DNA from: Hyphomonadaceae bacterium UBA2389
Lineage (GTDB): Bacteria > Pseudomonadota > Alphaproteobacteria > Caulobacterales > Aquidulcibacteraceae
Direction: 5' to 3'
DNA: 63,188 nucleotides
NCBI GenBank assembly: GCA_002343395.1
Contig: DDSN01000009.1
Coordinates: forward strand, 1-63,188
This document shows positions 43,147-51,290 of the stretch, in pieces. The stretch's first letter is position 1. The number at the start of each line of letters is the position of its first letter. The translations under genes were made by a program, and so were the position numbers. The notes below the pieces were generated by a model that worked only from the letters and a program-made list of their open reading frames with translations, did no database searches and had not been told where the DNA came from.

Positions 43147-43368
43147 TCAAGTCATTGAATAAGCGGCGCCGCCGAGCGGGGACAAGCTGCCCGGCGGCGC
43201 CTGCAGGCCTCGCAGCAGGCTGGGTGGGGGACGCACGCGGAGGCCTGGTCCTGATGGACGGACGAACCGGCTGATGAAGCCCCCCTTGAGCCCACGCGCG
43301 CGGAACGACACGTCAAACTGACGTTCGACCACCGCCGAGATCCGATGCAATTCTTGCGAAAACGCCAC
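43147..43368 (-). CDS. Doubtful small ORF, 73 aa
   Basis: A GTG-initiated frame whose third codon positions are mostly G or C, as in the neighbouring genes. The first half (AFSQELHRISAVVERQFDVSFRARG) reads like helical protein sequence; the second half is Pro/Gly/Arg-rich. No Shine-Dalgarno and no recognised domain. An in-frame stop lies just upstream, so the GTG is nearly the only possible start. It may be a leader-type peptide upstream of the dehydrogenase or chance. Confidence 0.25.
   Translation of the reverse strand: MAFSQELHRISAVVERQFDVSFRARGLKGGFISRFVRPSGPGLRVRPPPSLLRGLQAPPGSLSPLGGAAYSMT
43165..43201. repeat. Perfect 10-bp GC hairpin
   Basis: GGCGCCGCCG (43165-43174), a 17-base loop, CGGCGGCGCC (43192-43201). 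No T-run on either side. It could be a protein-binding site or a structured 5' leader of the leftward dehydrogenase transcript. Confidence 0.55.
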
Positions 43369-43534
43369 GAGCCCCGGCGACGTTCTTCATAAAAGCGATA
43401 CATCAAAGCCAACGATTCGCAACTCGAAATTGCTACCGTCGAGGATTCATTCCACAGCCGCGATGATCCTTGGCGTATGCTTGCTTCGCAAACCCGGGTT
43501 GCGCCAAGCTGCGAGCGACACATGGAGGCCAAGA

Positions 43535-45055
43535 ATGGCGGCGACGCAAATCGATATTGGAGCATCGCCTGAAGGCGTGCGGGGCTTGGCGCTGAAGCGC
43601 GCCAACCGGCATGGCCTCATCGCCGGCGCCACCGGAACCGGCAAAACCGTGACGCTGCAGGTACTCGCCGAAGCGTTCGCCCGCGAGGGCGTGAACGTGT
43701 TCGCCGCGGACATCAAAGGCGATCTCTCCGGCGTCGCCGCAACTGGGGAGCCGCCGCCCGGCTGGGCGACAGCGCGCGCCGCAGAGATCAACCTGCCGCT
43801 CGCGCCCGAGGCAGCACCCGCCGTGTTCTGGGACGTCTATGGCGACCTTGGCCATCCGGTGCGGACCACCGTCACGGAAATGGGCCCGGTTCTCATGGGG
43901 CGCGTTCTGGAAGCGACCGATGCTCAAGAAGGCGCGCTCACCATCGCTTTCCGGCTCGCGGACGACTGGTTCAAGGAGGGCAAGAAGGAAGGATTGCTGC
44001 TCGACCTGAACGACCTGCGCGCGCTGCTGACCTACCTCTCAGACAACGCCGAGGAAATTGGGAAGAAGTACGGCCTCGTCACGCCCCAATCGATCGCCGC
44101 GCTTCAGCGCAAGGTTTTGCAGCTGGAGATGGACGGCGCCGACCGGTTTTACGGGGAGCCCGCGTTTCAACTCGAGGAGCTGTTGAAGACCCGCCCGGAC
44201 GGGAAAGGCACGGTGCATGTGCTGGCCTCGGAGAGACTGGTGCAAAGCCCGCGTCTCTACTCGGCCTTCTTGCTCTGGCTGATGAGCGAGCTTTGGGAAG
44301 AACTTCCCGAGGTTGGAGATCAAGACAAACCCAAGCTCGTCTTCTTCTTTGACGAAGCGCACCTGTTGTTTCGCGACGCCTCCAAGGAACTGGTCAACAA
44401 GGTTGAGCAGGTTGTCCGCCTCATTCGGTCAAAGGGCGTGGGCATCTATTTTGTCACCCAATCCCCTGCCGACATCCCAGAAGTAGTGTTGGCCCAGCTC
44501 GGCAACCGCTTTCAACACGCGTTGCGCGCCTACACCCCGAGCGACCAGAAGGCCGTCCGCGCGGCGGCGCAGAGTTTTCGCGCCAACGAAAACGTCGATG
44601 TCGCGAAGGAAATCCAGGAGCTCGGCGTCGGCGAAGCGCTGGTGTCGACGCTCGACGAAAAGGGCGCCCCCACGCCGGTCGCGCGCACCAAGATCAGACC
44701 CCCGAACAGCCATGTCGGCCCCATCCTGCTGACCGAACGCCAAGCCTTGATGCGCGCGAACGCCGCCGGCCGGGCCTATGAAAAAGCCGTTGACCGCGAA
44801 AGCGCGCACGAAGTGCTGAGCCGCCGCGCCGAACAACTGGCGCAACAGGAGGCGCGCGAGGAAGAACGTCAGGCGCGCGAGAAAGAAGCCGCCCGCTCGG
44901 CACGAAACAGCGGCGGCGGGCGCCGTTCAGGCGGATCGCGCACAACCGCCGTCGAGCGCCAAACCGGGCGCGTCGCGTCGGGCGTGTTCAACACGATTGT
45001 CCGAGAGATCATGCGCGGCATCCTGGGCACGCCAAGCAGAAGGCGGCGGCGGTGA
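43535..45055 (+). CDS. HerA/DUF853-type ATPase
   Basis: A 506-residue P-loop ATPase of the DUF853 family (YjgR-like). Walker A is GATGTGKT (31-38) preceded by RHGLIA, the sensor-like FAADIKGDLSGVA follows, and Walker B is KPKLVFFFDEAHLLF, with an arginine-rich region VEQVVRLIRSKGVGIYFVTQSPADIPE. The C-terminus is a charged coiled-coil-like stretch (EQLAQQEAREEERQAREKEAARSARN) and ends in RRRRR. The ATG at 43535 has GGAGG upstream. The family relates to HerA-type helicase/translocases; the cellular role is unclear. Confidence 0.88.
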   Translation: MAATQIDIGASPEGVRGLALKRANRHGLIAGATGTGKTVTLQVLAEAFAREGVNVFAADIKGDLSGVAATGEPPPGWATARAAEINLPLAPEAAPAVFWDVYGDLGHPVRTTVTEMGPVLMGRVLEATDAQEGALTIAFRLADDWFKEGKKEGLLLDLNDLRALLTYLSDNAEEIGKKYGLVTPQSIAALQRKVLQLEMDGADRFYGEPAFQLEELLKTRPDGKGTVHVLASERLVQSPRLYSAFLLWLMSELWEELPEVGDQDKPKLVFFFDEAHLLFRDASKELVNKVEQVVRLIRSKGVGIYFVTQSPADIPEVVLAQLGNRFQHALRAYTPSDQKAVRAAAQSFRANENVDVAKEIQELGVGEALVSTLDEKGAPTPVARTKIRPPNSHVGPILLTERQALMRANAAGRAYEKAVDRESAHEVLSRRAEQLAQQEAREEERQAREKEAARSARNSGGGRRSGGSRTTAVERQTGRVASGVFNTIVREIMRGILGTPSRRRRR

Positions 45056-45116
45056 GCCCGTCGGCTCTGGGCCGGGCGAACGCTGACTGTCGGAGCGACG
45101 TACGGATTTCGACGAG

Positions 45117-45455
45117 ATGATCCGCAGCGCCAAGCTCATCGCAATAGCCGCAACAGCCGTCCTCGCGGCTTGCGCCGTGGTCGTGGACGAGACGAGTCGG
45201 CAAGCTGTCTACTGGGCTCGATACGATTGGCTCCCGAACCCCACCAATATGCTCTGGGGTCACTGCACTCGCACGGAAGCTGAGCGCTGCACGGTGTCGC
45301 TTTCAGACCCGCAACTGTATCAATGCACTTATCGAGAATATTCCACCAATCGACCGTGGCCGCTCAAGCGCGCCACCATCCGCCGAGATGGCGAAGACTG
45401 GCGTTGGGTCGATGGCGACCCGCCGTCATGCTCGATTGCGATTGTGGAGGAATAA
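45117..45455 (+). CDS. Hypothetical lipoprotein, 112 aa
   Basis: The N-terminus is a lipoprotein signal (LIAIAATAVLAAC, Cys19). The mature part has five cysteines, enough for disulfides in the periplasm (GHCTRTEAERCTVSL, QLYQCTYREY, DPPSCSIAIVEE). No family is recognised. It stands 61 bases after the ATPase and 143 bases before the enoyl-CoA hydratase, so operon membership is uncertain. Confidence 0.65.
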   Translation: MIRSAKLIAIAATAVLAACAVVVDETSRQAVYWARYDWLPNPTNMLWGHCTRTEAERCTVSLSDPQLYQCTYREYSTNRPWPLKRATIRRDGEDWRWVDGDPPSCSIAIVEE

Positions 45456-45598
45456 CCGCTCTCGGCGGATGTCCGTCATTTCTACGGCAAAGGACAGACG
45501 CCGGAAGGCCGACCACAAACCGGCGCCGTTGAGATTTGCCGCGCGCTCCATCGCGCCAGGCTGTTGTCCCGACCTCTCCGCTCCGCTATCCCTCCCCC

Positions 45599-46399
45599 AT
45601 GACCTTCGCGCTTTATGAAAAATCCGGTCGAGTTGCGACCGTGACCTTGAACCGTCCCGACTCCCGCAACGCCATCGCGACCCAACAAGATTGCGACGAC
45701 CTCGCCGGCGCGCTCTGGCGCGCGCATGACGACCCTGGGGTCAACGCGGTGATCCTGACGGGCGCCGGCAAGAGTTTTTGCGCCGGCGGCGATCTCAAGA
45801 CTATCCGCGAGCGCACCGGCATCGGGCCGCGCGCCACCCCCGACGGCACGCGCGCCAACTATCGCCGCGGCGTTCACTCCATCATCAAGGCCCTGGCGGA
45901 CGTGGAGGTCGCCACCATCGCGGCGATCAACGGCCACGCCATCGGTCTTGGCCTTGATATCGGCGTCCTCTGCGATATCCGCGTCGCAGGCGCGTCAGCG
46001 AAGATGGCGTCGAGTTTTGTTAAGGTCGGCATCACCCCGGGCGATGGAGGCGCATGGATCCTGACCAACGCCATCGGCGCCACGCACGCCGCCGAGCTCG
46101 TGCTCACAGGCGACACGATCGACGCGGAAGAAGGCAAGCGCATCGGCCTCGTCACCCGCGTTGTTCCCGACGACCGCCTCATGGAGGAAGCGCGCGCGCT
46201 GGCGGAACGCATCGCCGTGAACCCGCCGCGCACGGTTCGGCTCGCGAAACGCCTCCTGCGTGAAGCGCAACACAGCCGGCTGCACGATGTGCTGGAGCTT
46301 TCAGCGGCGTTCCAAGCCCTCGCCCATGAAACCGCCGACCACAAAGAGGCGGTCGCCGCGTTCACCGAGAAGCGCGCGCCGAACTTCACCGGTGAATGA
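45599..46399 (+). CDS. Enoyl-CoA hydratase/isomerase family protein
   Basis: A 266-residue crotonase-fold enzyme. Oxyanion-hole segments are GAGKSFCAGGDLKTI and AAINGHAIGLGLDIGVLCDIRVA. Toward the active site it reads KVGITPGDGGAWILTNAIG, where hydratases normally carry catalytic Glu residues: position two has Asp-Gly-Gly and the first Glu is not evident at the usual place, so it could be an isomerase or a variant. Fatty-acid or acyl-CoA metabolism is likely. The start at 45599 matches the family N-terminus MTFALYEKSGR. Confidence 0.88.
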   Translation: MTFALYEKSGRVATVTLNRPDSRNAIATQQDCDDLAGALWRAHDDPGVNAVILTGAGKSFCAGGDLKTIRERTGIGPRATPDGTRANYRRGVHSIIKALADVEVATIAAINGHAIGLGLDIGVLCDIRVAGASAKMASSFVKVGITPGDGGAWILTNAIGATHAAELVLTGDTIDAEEGKRIGLVTRVVPDDRLMEEARALAERIAVNPPRTVRLAKRLLREAQHSRLHDVLELSAAFQALAHETADHKEAVAAFTEKRAPNFTGE

Positions 46400-46400
46400 C

Positions 46401-46805
46401 TCAGCGAAACGCCACGAAGCGCGCGCCGAAATAGTTCCACACCATCACGATCGCGGTCGCCGTGATCTGCGCGGCAAGATACCAAACGTCGATCGACAGC
46501 AGCGCCGCGAAAATCGCGCCATTGAGCACCATGCCGACGCCGTAAAACGCGGCATATTTGGCGAAACTCCGCGCCACTGGCGCGTCACTCTTGAAGGTGA
46601 AGCGCCGGTTCAGCAGGTAGCTGACCACAATGCCCACGCAATAGCCTGTTGTGGTTGAAAACACGGGCGGCGCGTGCGCCAACTCAATCAACGCGATCAA
46701 GACCGAATAATGCGCCGCCGTCGCGATCACGCCCGCGACGGCGAAGCGGGCGAGCTGGCGCCCGAGCGCGCTGGCGGCGAAGCGCCTGATCCGTTCGATT
46801 GGCAT
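46401..46805 (-). CDS. GtrA-like membrane protein
   Basis: A 134-residue protein with four transmembrane helices: LARFAVAGVIATAAHYSVLIALIE, TGYCVGIVVSYLLNRRFTF (the YxxNRxFTF signature of GtrA), FAKYAAFYGVGMVLNGAIFAALLS and LAAQITATAIVMVWNYFGARFVAF. GtrA proteins are thought to flip undecaprenyl-linked sugars for surface polysaccharide glucosylation. No glycosyltransferase is adjacent. It ends 1 base beyond the enoyl-CoA hydratase stop, convergent. Confidence 0.9.
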   Translation of the reverse strand: MPIERIRRFAASALGRQLARFAVAGVIATAAHYSVLIALIELAHAPPVFSTTTGYCVGIVVSYLLNRRFTFKSDAPVARSFAKYAAFYGVGMVLNGAIFAALLSIDVWYLAAQITATAIVMVWNYFGARFVAFR

Positions 46806-46903
46806 CGTCCTGCCTTAGGAAAACCCCTCACCAGGCGCAAGCATCGGTTGCGCCGCAACGCGCACTGGACGATGCTGCATCAACTGCTGAGGAGCAAGCA
46901 ACC

Positions 46904-47635
46904 ATGATCCGGGTCGGCATCGGGGGCTGGTCTTATGAGCCCTGGCGAGAGACCTTCTACCCCAAAGACGTCCCCGCGGCGAAGGAGCTGGACTACGCCA
47001 GCCGGCAAGTTACTGCGATTGAGATCAACGCCACCTTCTATCGCACGCAAAGCGCGGCTTCGTTCAAAAAGTGGGCGACCGCGACGCCGGACGAGTTCGT
47101 GTTCTCGGTGAAAGCGCCGCGCGCGGCCGCGCAGCGGAAAGATTTGCGCGAAGCGGCGCAATCTATCGAGTGGTTCTTCAACAGCGGCGTCGGCGAGCTC
47201 GGTTCGAAGCTCGGCCCGATCTTCTGGCAGATGGCGCCGTACAAGAGGTACGACGCCGCGGAGATGCGCGCTTATTTCGATCTGTTGCCGGCGACGCTCG
47301 GCAAACTGAGACTGCGCCATGCCATCGAGGTTCGCCACGAGAGCTTCACCGACCCCGCGTTCATGGCGCTCGCCCGTGAACGCAATATCGCCGTTGTGAC
47401 AGTTGAATCCGAGAAGCACCCGCTCATCGTCGAACCGACCGCCGACTTCGCTTACGCGCGCCTGGAGCTCACGCAAACCGACGAGCCGACCGGATATCCA
47501 AAGCCCGCGCTGAAGAAGTGGCTGAAAACGGCGCGCGACTGGGAGAAATCCGGAGACGTGTTTCTCTATTTCATCTCCGGGGCGAAGGAGCGCAATCCCG
47601 CGGCGGCGAAGGCCATGCTTCAACTACTGCAATAA
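46904..47635 (+). CDS. DUF72 family protein
   Basis: A 243-residue TIM-barrel-like DUF72 protein (YecE-like). Starts IRVGIGGWSYEPWRETFYP, with AIEINATFYRTQSAASFKKWA, FVFSVKAPR, GPIFWQMAP, HAIEVRHESF and FLYFISGAKERNPAAA. The enzymatic activity is unknown. The ATG at 46904 is where conservation begins; GAGGAG lies about 10 bases upstream. It is divergent from gtrA and convergent with the esterase. Confidence 0.9.
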   Translation: MIRVGIGGWSYEPWRETFYPKDVPAAKELDYASRQVTAIEINATFYRTQSAASFKKWATATPDEFVFSVKAPRAAAQRKDLREAAQSIEWFFNSGVGELGSKLGPIFWQMAPYKRYDAAEMRAYFDLLPATLGKLRLRHAIEVRHESFTDPAFMALARERNIAVVTVESEKHPLIVEPTADFAYARLELTQTDEPTGYPKPALKKWLKTARDWEKSGDVFLYFISGAKERNPAAAKAMLQLLQ

Positions 47636-47645
47636 TGCCGAGCGT

Positions 47646-49403
47646 CTAAGGCCGTCCCGCCGCCTCATCGAGACTGTGCGTTCTTAGAAAATCCCAAATC
47701 ACCTCGCTCGCGCGGATATCCGACGTTTCAGGCTCTGGGCCTGTCCCACTTCCAGGCCAATTATGAGCTCCCCCATTCACCACGTAAAACATAACCTCCG
47801 CTCCCGCAGCGCAATCGTAGGGCGCAAATCGCACAACAAACGTGTCCTGAGAACTCTGCGGCATTCTCGCCGATTGCCCACGCAGGCTACATCCGTTTCG
47901 GCGAATGAAGAACGCCACAGTGTCTTGGGCGCCAAGCGAAATTCGCGTTGGCTCGCCTCCTTGTCCGTCCGCCTGGACAACGCCGGTGTAGGGCACGCTC
48001 TCGTCACCCGTGCCGTGGATCAACAGAAACGGAGTTTGCCGCCCACGACAACGCCCTGTGAGTTCTGAGTAGAGCCCCGCCCCAACCGCAGCGAACCCAG
48101 CAAAGAAGTTCGAGCTGGTGCAAGCGAGGCGGATCGTCATGAAGCCGCCATTGGAGAAACCCGTAACGTAGACGCGGCGTCGATCGATGTTTAAATCCAC
48201 CGATAGATCTTCAACGACGTCCTTCAAAAATGCCTCGTCATCTTGCGGCGCAAGGGTGCGACGACGAATCAAATCGAGGAACGAGTTCCACTCATTGTTC
48301 AAGCCCTGAGGGTAGACCACAATGAAACCCTCGCGAGCGGCAATGGGGTTCATTTGCGTGTCCAGAGCAATTCCCGTCGCCGACTGGGGGCGACCATGCA
48401 AAACTAATAGAACCGGCGTTGGCGTGGATGCCTCATAGGCCGGCGGGACGTAAACAAAATACGACCTGGCCCGATCGCCGCCACCGCGAACTTCCGGGAG
48501 CGCCAATGCGCCATCGGAAAAGAAAAAATCACCGATCAAAGACGTTGAGTCGACGCCTTGCCGGTTCAACCGATAGGCGGGGCCATTGCGAAACCAATCG
48601 TGCTCGCCTCCATCCACCTCAACGAACGCAACGGAGCCGCCCGATCGGCATTGCGTGTATATCACACTTCCGTTGCGGTCACGGCTTTGGGGCTGCGTGG
48701 GGCATCCGCCATGCTGACTCCAAAACTCAACCGTCTCGCGCACGCCTAGCCTGCGCTCCAGATAGGCGCCCGATGCATCCAATCCCCTTGTTGGGAAAAT
48801 TGGATCTCGTTCTCCATGCACCATGAGCATCCGCGTCGCGACGCTGCCTGGAGCGCAGTTCGTCAGGGTGCTGCTCCACGGCAGAGCGCTTACTGCCGCA
48901 ACGCCGGCGATGGGAAAGAGGCCGCTGCACTCAAGCATGTAGGCCGCAACCCCGCCAACGTCGTAGCCAACGACATACACTTGTGCAGGGTCGGCCTGAA
49001 ACCGCGCTTCAGCCCAACCAACAGTCGCCGCAATGAAGCCAAGGTCGTCTCGCGTCGGCGCCTCGGTTCGGTTTAGGCGCATGGCGCCAGTCCAAAATGG
49101 ACCATCTGCTTCGGGATAGATTAGTAGTGCGCCGTAGGCGTCAGCGAGGACGCGCAGATTGCTCAAAGCGTGTAGCGCCTTGGCTGAGGAAAACCGGCCG
49201 TGAAGAGCAACGATAAGCGGCGCGCCGACAGCGGGTGCGTTGGGCGGCTGATACACGCCCACACGCCGCGGGACCCCGCTGTGCGCCAGTGTATGCATCG
49301 TCAAATCGTCGTACTGTGAGGTCGTTTGTCCTCCCGCTGCGCTGATATGCAGGAGCAGCCAAACCAAGGTAAGAAAGAATACTCGGCCGACGCGACTGAA
49401 CAT
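47646..49403 (-). CDS. Two-domain secreted esterase (PHB depolymerase/LpqC-like), first nucleophile replaced by Asp
   Basis: A 585-residue exported protein (signal helix VFFLTLVWLLLHISAAG) made of two tandem alpha/beta-hydrolase domains of the polyhydroxybutyrate depolymerase/feruloyl esterase type. The second (about 310-575) is complete: LLVLHGRPQSA, GFSNGG with Ser417, HGTGDESVPY with Asp467, GGAHNWP with His547. The first (about 45-290) keeps IVALHGRFSSA, HGERDPIFP and GGEHDWF, but its elbow reads GYDVG, with Asp148 instead of Ser. It may be degenerate, structural, or use Asp as nucleophile. Probably acts on polyesters or plant esters. Confidence 0.83.
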   Translation of the reverse strand: MFSRVGRVFFLTLVWLLLHISAAGGQTTSQYDDLTMHTLAHSGVPRRVGVYQPPNAPAVGAPLIVALHGRFSSAKALHALSNLRVLADAYGALLIYPEADGPFWTGAMRLNRTEAPTRDDLGFIAATVGWAEARFQADPAQVYVVGYDVGGVAAYMLECSGLFPIAGVAAVSALPWSSTLTNCAPGSVATRMLMVHGERDPIFPTRGLDASGAYLERRLGVRETVEFWSQHGGCPTQPQSRDRNGSVIYTQCRSGGSVAFVEVDGGEHDWFRNGPAYRLNRQGVDSTSLIGDFFFSDGALALPEVRGGGDRARSYFVYVPPAYEASTPTPVLLVLHGRPQSATGIALDTQMNPIAAREGFIVVYPQGLNNEWNSFLDLIRRRTLAPQDDEAFLKDVVEDLSVDLNIDRRRVYVTGFSNGGFMTIRLACTSSNFFAGFAAVGAGLYSELTGRCRGRQTPFLLIHGTGDESVPYTGVVQADGQGGEPTRISLGAQDTVAFFIRRNGCSLRGQSARMPQSSQDTFVVRFAPYDCAAGAEVMFYVVNGGAHNWPGSGTGPEPETSDIRASEVIWDFLRTHSLDEAAGRP

Positions 49404-49561
49404 CCGCGCACCCAGCGGAACCGCCGCAATCCTTGCAAATCACAAACGCGCGACTGGTTCGCTCGACTGGCGCACTTGCTTCAGACGATCCGCATTGTGG
49501 CGCATGCTCTGGCCGCGCGGCAGAACACGCGAGGGTGCGCGAACGGGTAATCGCAGGAAAA

Positions 49562-49638
49562 TGGTGGTGGCGGGTGGACTTGAACCACCTACCTTGGGGT
49601 TATGAATCCCACGCTCTAACCAGATGAGCTACGCCACC
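49562..49638 (-). tRNA. tRNA-Met (anticodon CAT)
   Basis: Minus-strand cloverleaf: acceptor GGTGGCG/CGCCACC (7 perfect pairs), D arm GCTC..GAGC with GGTTA in the loop, anticodon stem TGGGA/CCCCA with loop TTCATAA, T arm GGTGG TTCAAGT CCACC, discriminator A and encoded CCA. The anticodon stem has an A-C pair next to the loop and lacks the three consecutive G-C pairs of initiator tRNA, so it is an elongator; a lysidine-modified Ile(CAT) tRNA is the alternative. Confidence 0.9.
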
Positions 49639-49829
49639 GAGGGGCGCGACTGATACGCGCCGGCCGCGCCCAGAGCAAGCCTTGCGCAGACCTATCCAGC
49701 CCCGAAGCGCTTCAGCCGCCTCAAGAGGAAAAATTTTCCGGCTTCGCCCTCCAATTCGACTTGTCTTATCCACGTTTGCCCGTAATAGCTTGCCGCAGCG
49801 ATCCGCTTTGACCCCCAAGCTGGCAAAAC

Positions 49830-50321
49830 ATGCTCGAAGACCTGGACGACGTCGACACGCGCATCCTTGAACTCCTCCAGGACGATTCAAGTCTGTCGAT
49901 CGCCGACATCGCTGAGAAAGTGGGCCTCTCGTCGTCGCCAGCCTGGCGTCGCATCGAACGGCTCAAGAAGGCGGGCGTCATTGTCCGGCAAGTGACGCTG
50001 CTTGATCGCGACAAGCTGGGCTTGAACTTCGAGGTGCTTGCCTCCGTGAAACTTCAACTGCCGTCGCGCGAAAACCTCGAGAAGTTCGAAACCGCCGTGT
50101 CCGGATGGCCCGAGGTAGTGGAATGCGCGACCGTAACTGGCGCGGTTGACTACATGCTGCGCGTCGTCACCCGCGACATGCATGCCTACGACGATTTCCT
50201 ACGCGACAAAATGCTGGCGCTGGGGCTTGTGTCCGACGTTCAATCACGCATCGTGATGCGCGTCACCAAGCGTACGACCGCATTGCCGCTTGGCCTGATG
50301 CCGACGCTGGTGAAGACGTAG
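49830..50321 (+). CDS. Lrp/AsnC family transcriptional regulator
   Basis: A 163-residue feast/famine regulator. The N-terminal HTH is DVDTRILELLQDDSSLSIADIAEKVGLSSSPAWRRIERLKKAGVI, and the C-terminal RAM domain contains FETAVSGWPEVVECATVTGAVDYMLRVVTRDMHAYDDFLRDKML. Family proteins respond to amino acids and often regulate amino-acid genes. Its target is not obvious from neighbours, which are a convergent peptidase and an upstream tRNA. Confidence 0.93.
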   Translation: MLEDLDDVDTRILELLQDDSSLSIADIAEKVGLSSSPAWRRIERLKKAGVIVRQVTLLDRDKLGLNFEVLASVKLQLPSRENLEKFETAVSGWPEVVECATVTGAVDYMLRVVTRDMHAYDDFLRDKMLALGLVSDVQSRIVMRVTKRTTALPLGLMPTLVKT

Positions 50322-50323
50322 CG

Positions 50324-51202
50324 CTACCGAGCGCTGCGTTCCGCTTGCCGCAGCATCTGCGCCGCCCGCGTACCGACATAAATCTGCGGATTGGAAGGCG
50401 GCGAGAGGTTTTGTTCGCGCTCCCAACGTTCGATCAGGCGCTTGGCGTTGTTGAATCCGGAAATCAAATCATCGCCGCCGCGCAGGGCATGATTGAACAA
50501 AGCATCTCCGAAGAAAGTCCACTCATTGTTGGGCTGACAGCCAAACGACGAGCGATCCGGGGCGGCGGCGGTCAGCACTATGGTGTCATCGTTCGCCAAA
50601 GGCGCAATGAACGCGCCGGAAAAGCATGCGGAGACGATCACCACGCGGTTTCGAATATTGGACGTGTTGAGCAAACTGCTGAGGTGCGTGGGCTTCATGC
50701 CCGCCGCGAGCCGCGTGTGCTCCCGGATAACGGCCGTGCCGTCAGGCGCGCCGTGCGTCGTGAAGAACAAGACGACCATATCTTCATTGGGATCAATGAT
50801 GGATCCCACATACCCGATCGCCGCTGCGATATTGTTCGGACTTGCCGCTGGATAGACGCGCGCGCCGAGACCGCCGCCGGCGGACAGGATCAGCGATCGC
50901 CCTTCCGCGCCCAGATGCGGGCGCAAAAGCGCCTCCGCCTGCGATGCCTCACGCTCGAATACGGGATCGCCCCAAAGGCTCGCCGCGATCAGGTAAACAT
51001 CCTGCCGCCCGGGGCGCTGCGGTTGCAGAGCCCGCAACGCATCGCCCATCATAACCGCCTGTCGCGCCGCCTCCGACGGCGTCATCGCGAGTTCGAACGC
51101 GCCGAACTGGCCATTGAACGGGTCGCGCTGCGGTTGCTGGGCGTACGTCGGTGCGGCGCTAAGCGCCCAGATCAAGATCAACGCCGCCCAACCGCGCTTC
51201 AT
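50324..51202 (-). CDS. C13-family (legumain-like) cysteine peptidase, exported
   Basis: A 292-residue protein with signal peptide (MKRGWAALILIWALSAAPTYAQ). The caspase-like hydrolase dyad is His150 in LFFTTHGAPDG and Cys193 in VVIVSACFSGAFI, the C13 layout, and DDTIVLTAAAPDRSSFGC follows. Bacterial C13 members are poorly characterised; this one is predicted periplasmic. The ATG is preceded by GGAGGAGAG. It converges with the Lrp gene. Confidence 0.83.
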   Translation of the reverse strand: MKRGWAALILIWALSAAPTYAQQPQRDPFNGQFGAFELAMTPSEAARQAVMMGDALRALQPQRPGRQDVYLIAASLWGDPVFEREASQAEALLRPHLGAEGRSLILSAGGGLGARVYPAASPNNIAAAIGYVGSIIDPNEDMVVLFFTTHGAPDGTAVIREHTRLAAGMKPTHLSSLLNTSNIRNRVVIVSACFSGAFIAPLANDDTIVLTAAAPDRSSFGCQPNNEWTFFGDALFNHALRGGDDLISGFNNAKRLIERWEREQNLSPPSNPQIYVGTRAAQMLRQAERSAR

Positions 51203-51290
51203 GGCTCTCTCCTCCCAGGCGAAGATTGCGCGTTAGCGCGCGCTTCGCAAGCCGATAGCCAGCGACGCCGCGCTAGGCTAGCAGTCGGAA

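Larger units (their letters stand above)
42991..43534. other. 544-bp divergent intergenic region with a strong hairpin
   Basis: It lies between the glutamate dehydrogenase (minus) and the HerA-like ATPase (plus). A perfect 10-bp hairpin is at 43165-43201. On the minus strand 43147-43368 an open frame of 73 codons has GC-rich third positions and overlaps the hairpin; it is listed separately as doubtful. No tRNA or clear promoter consensus was recognised. Confidence 0.5.
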
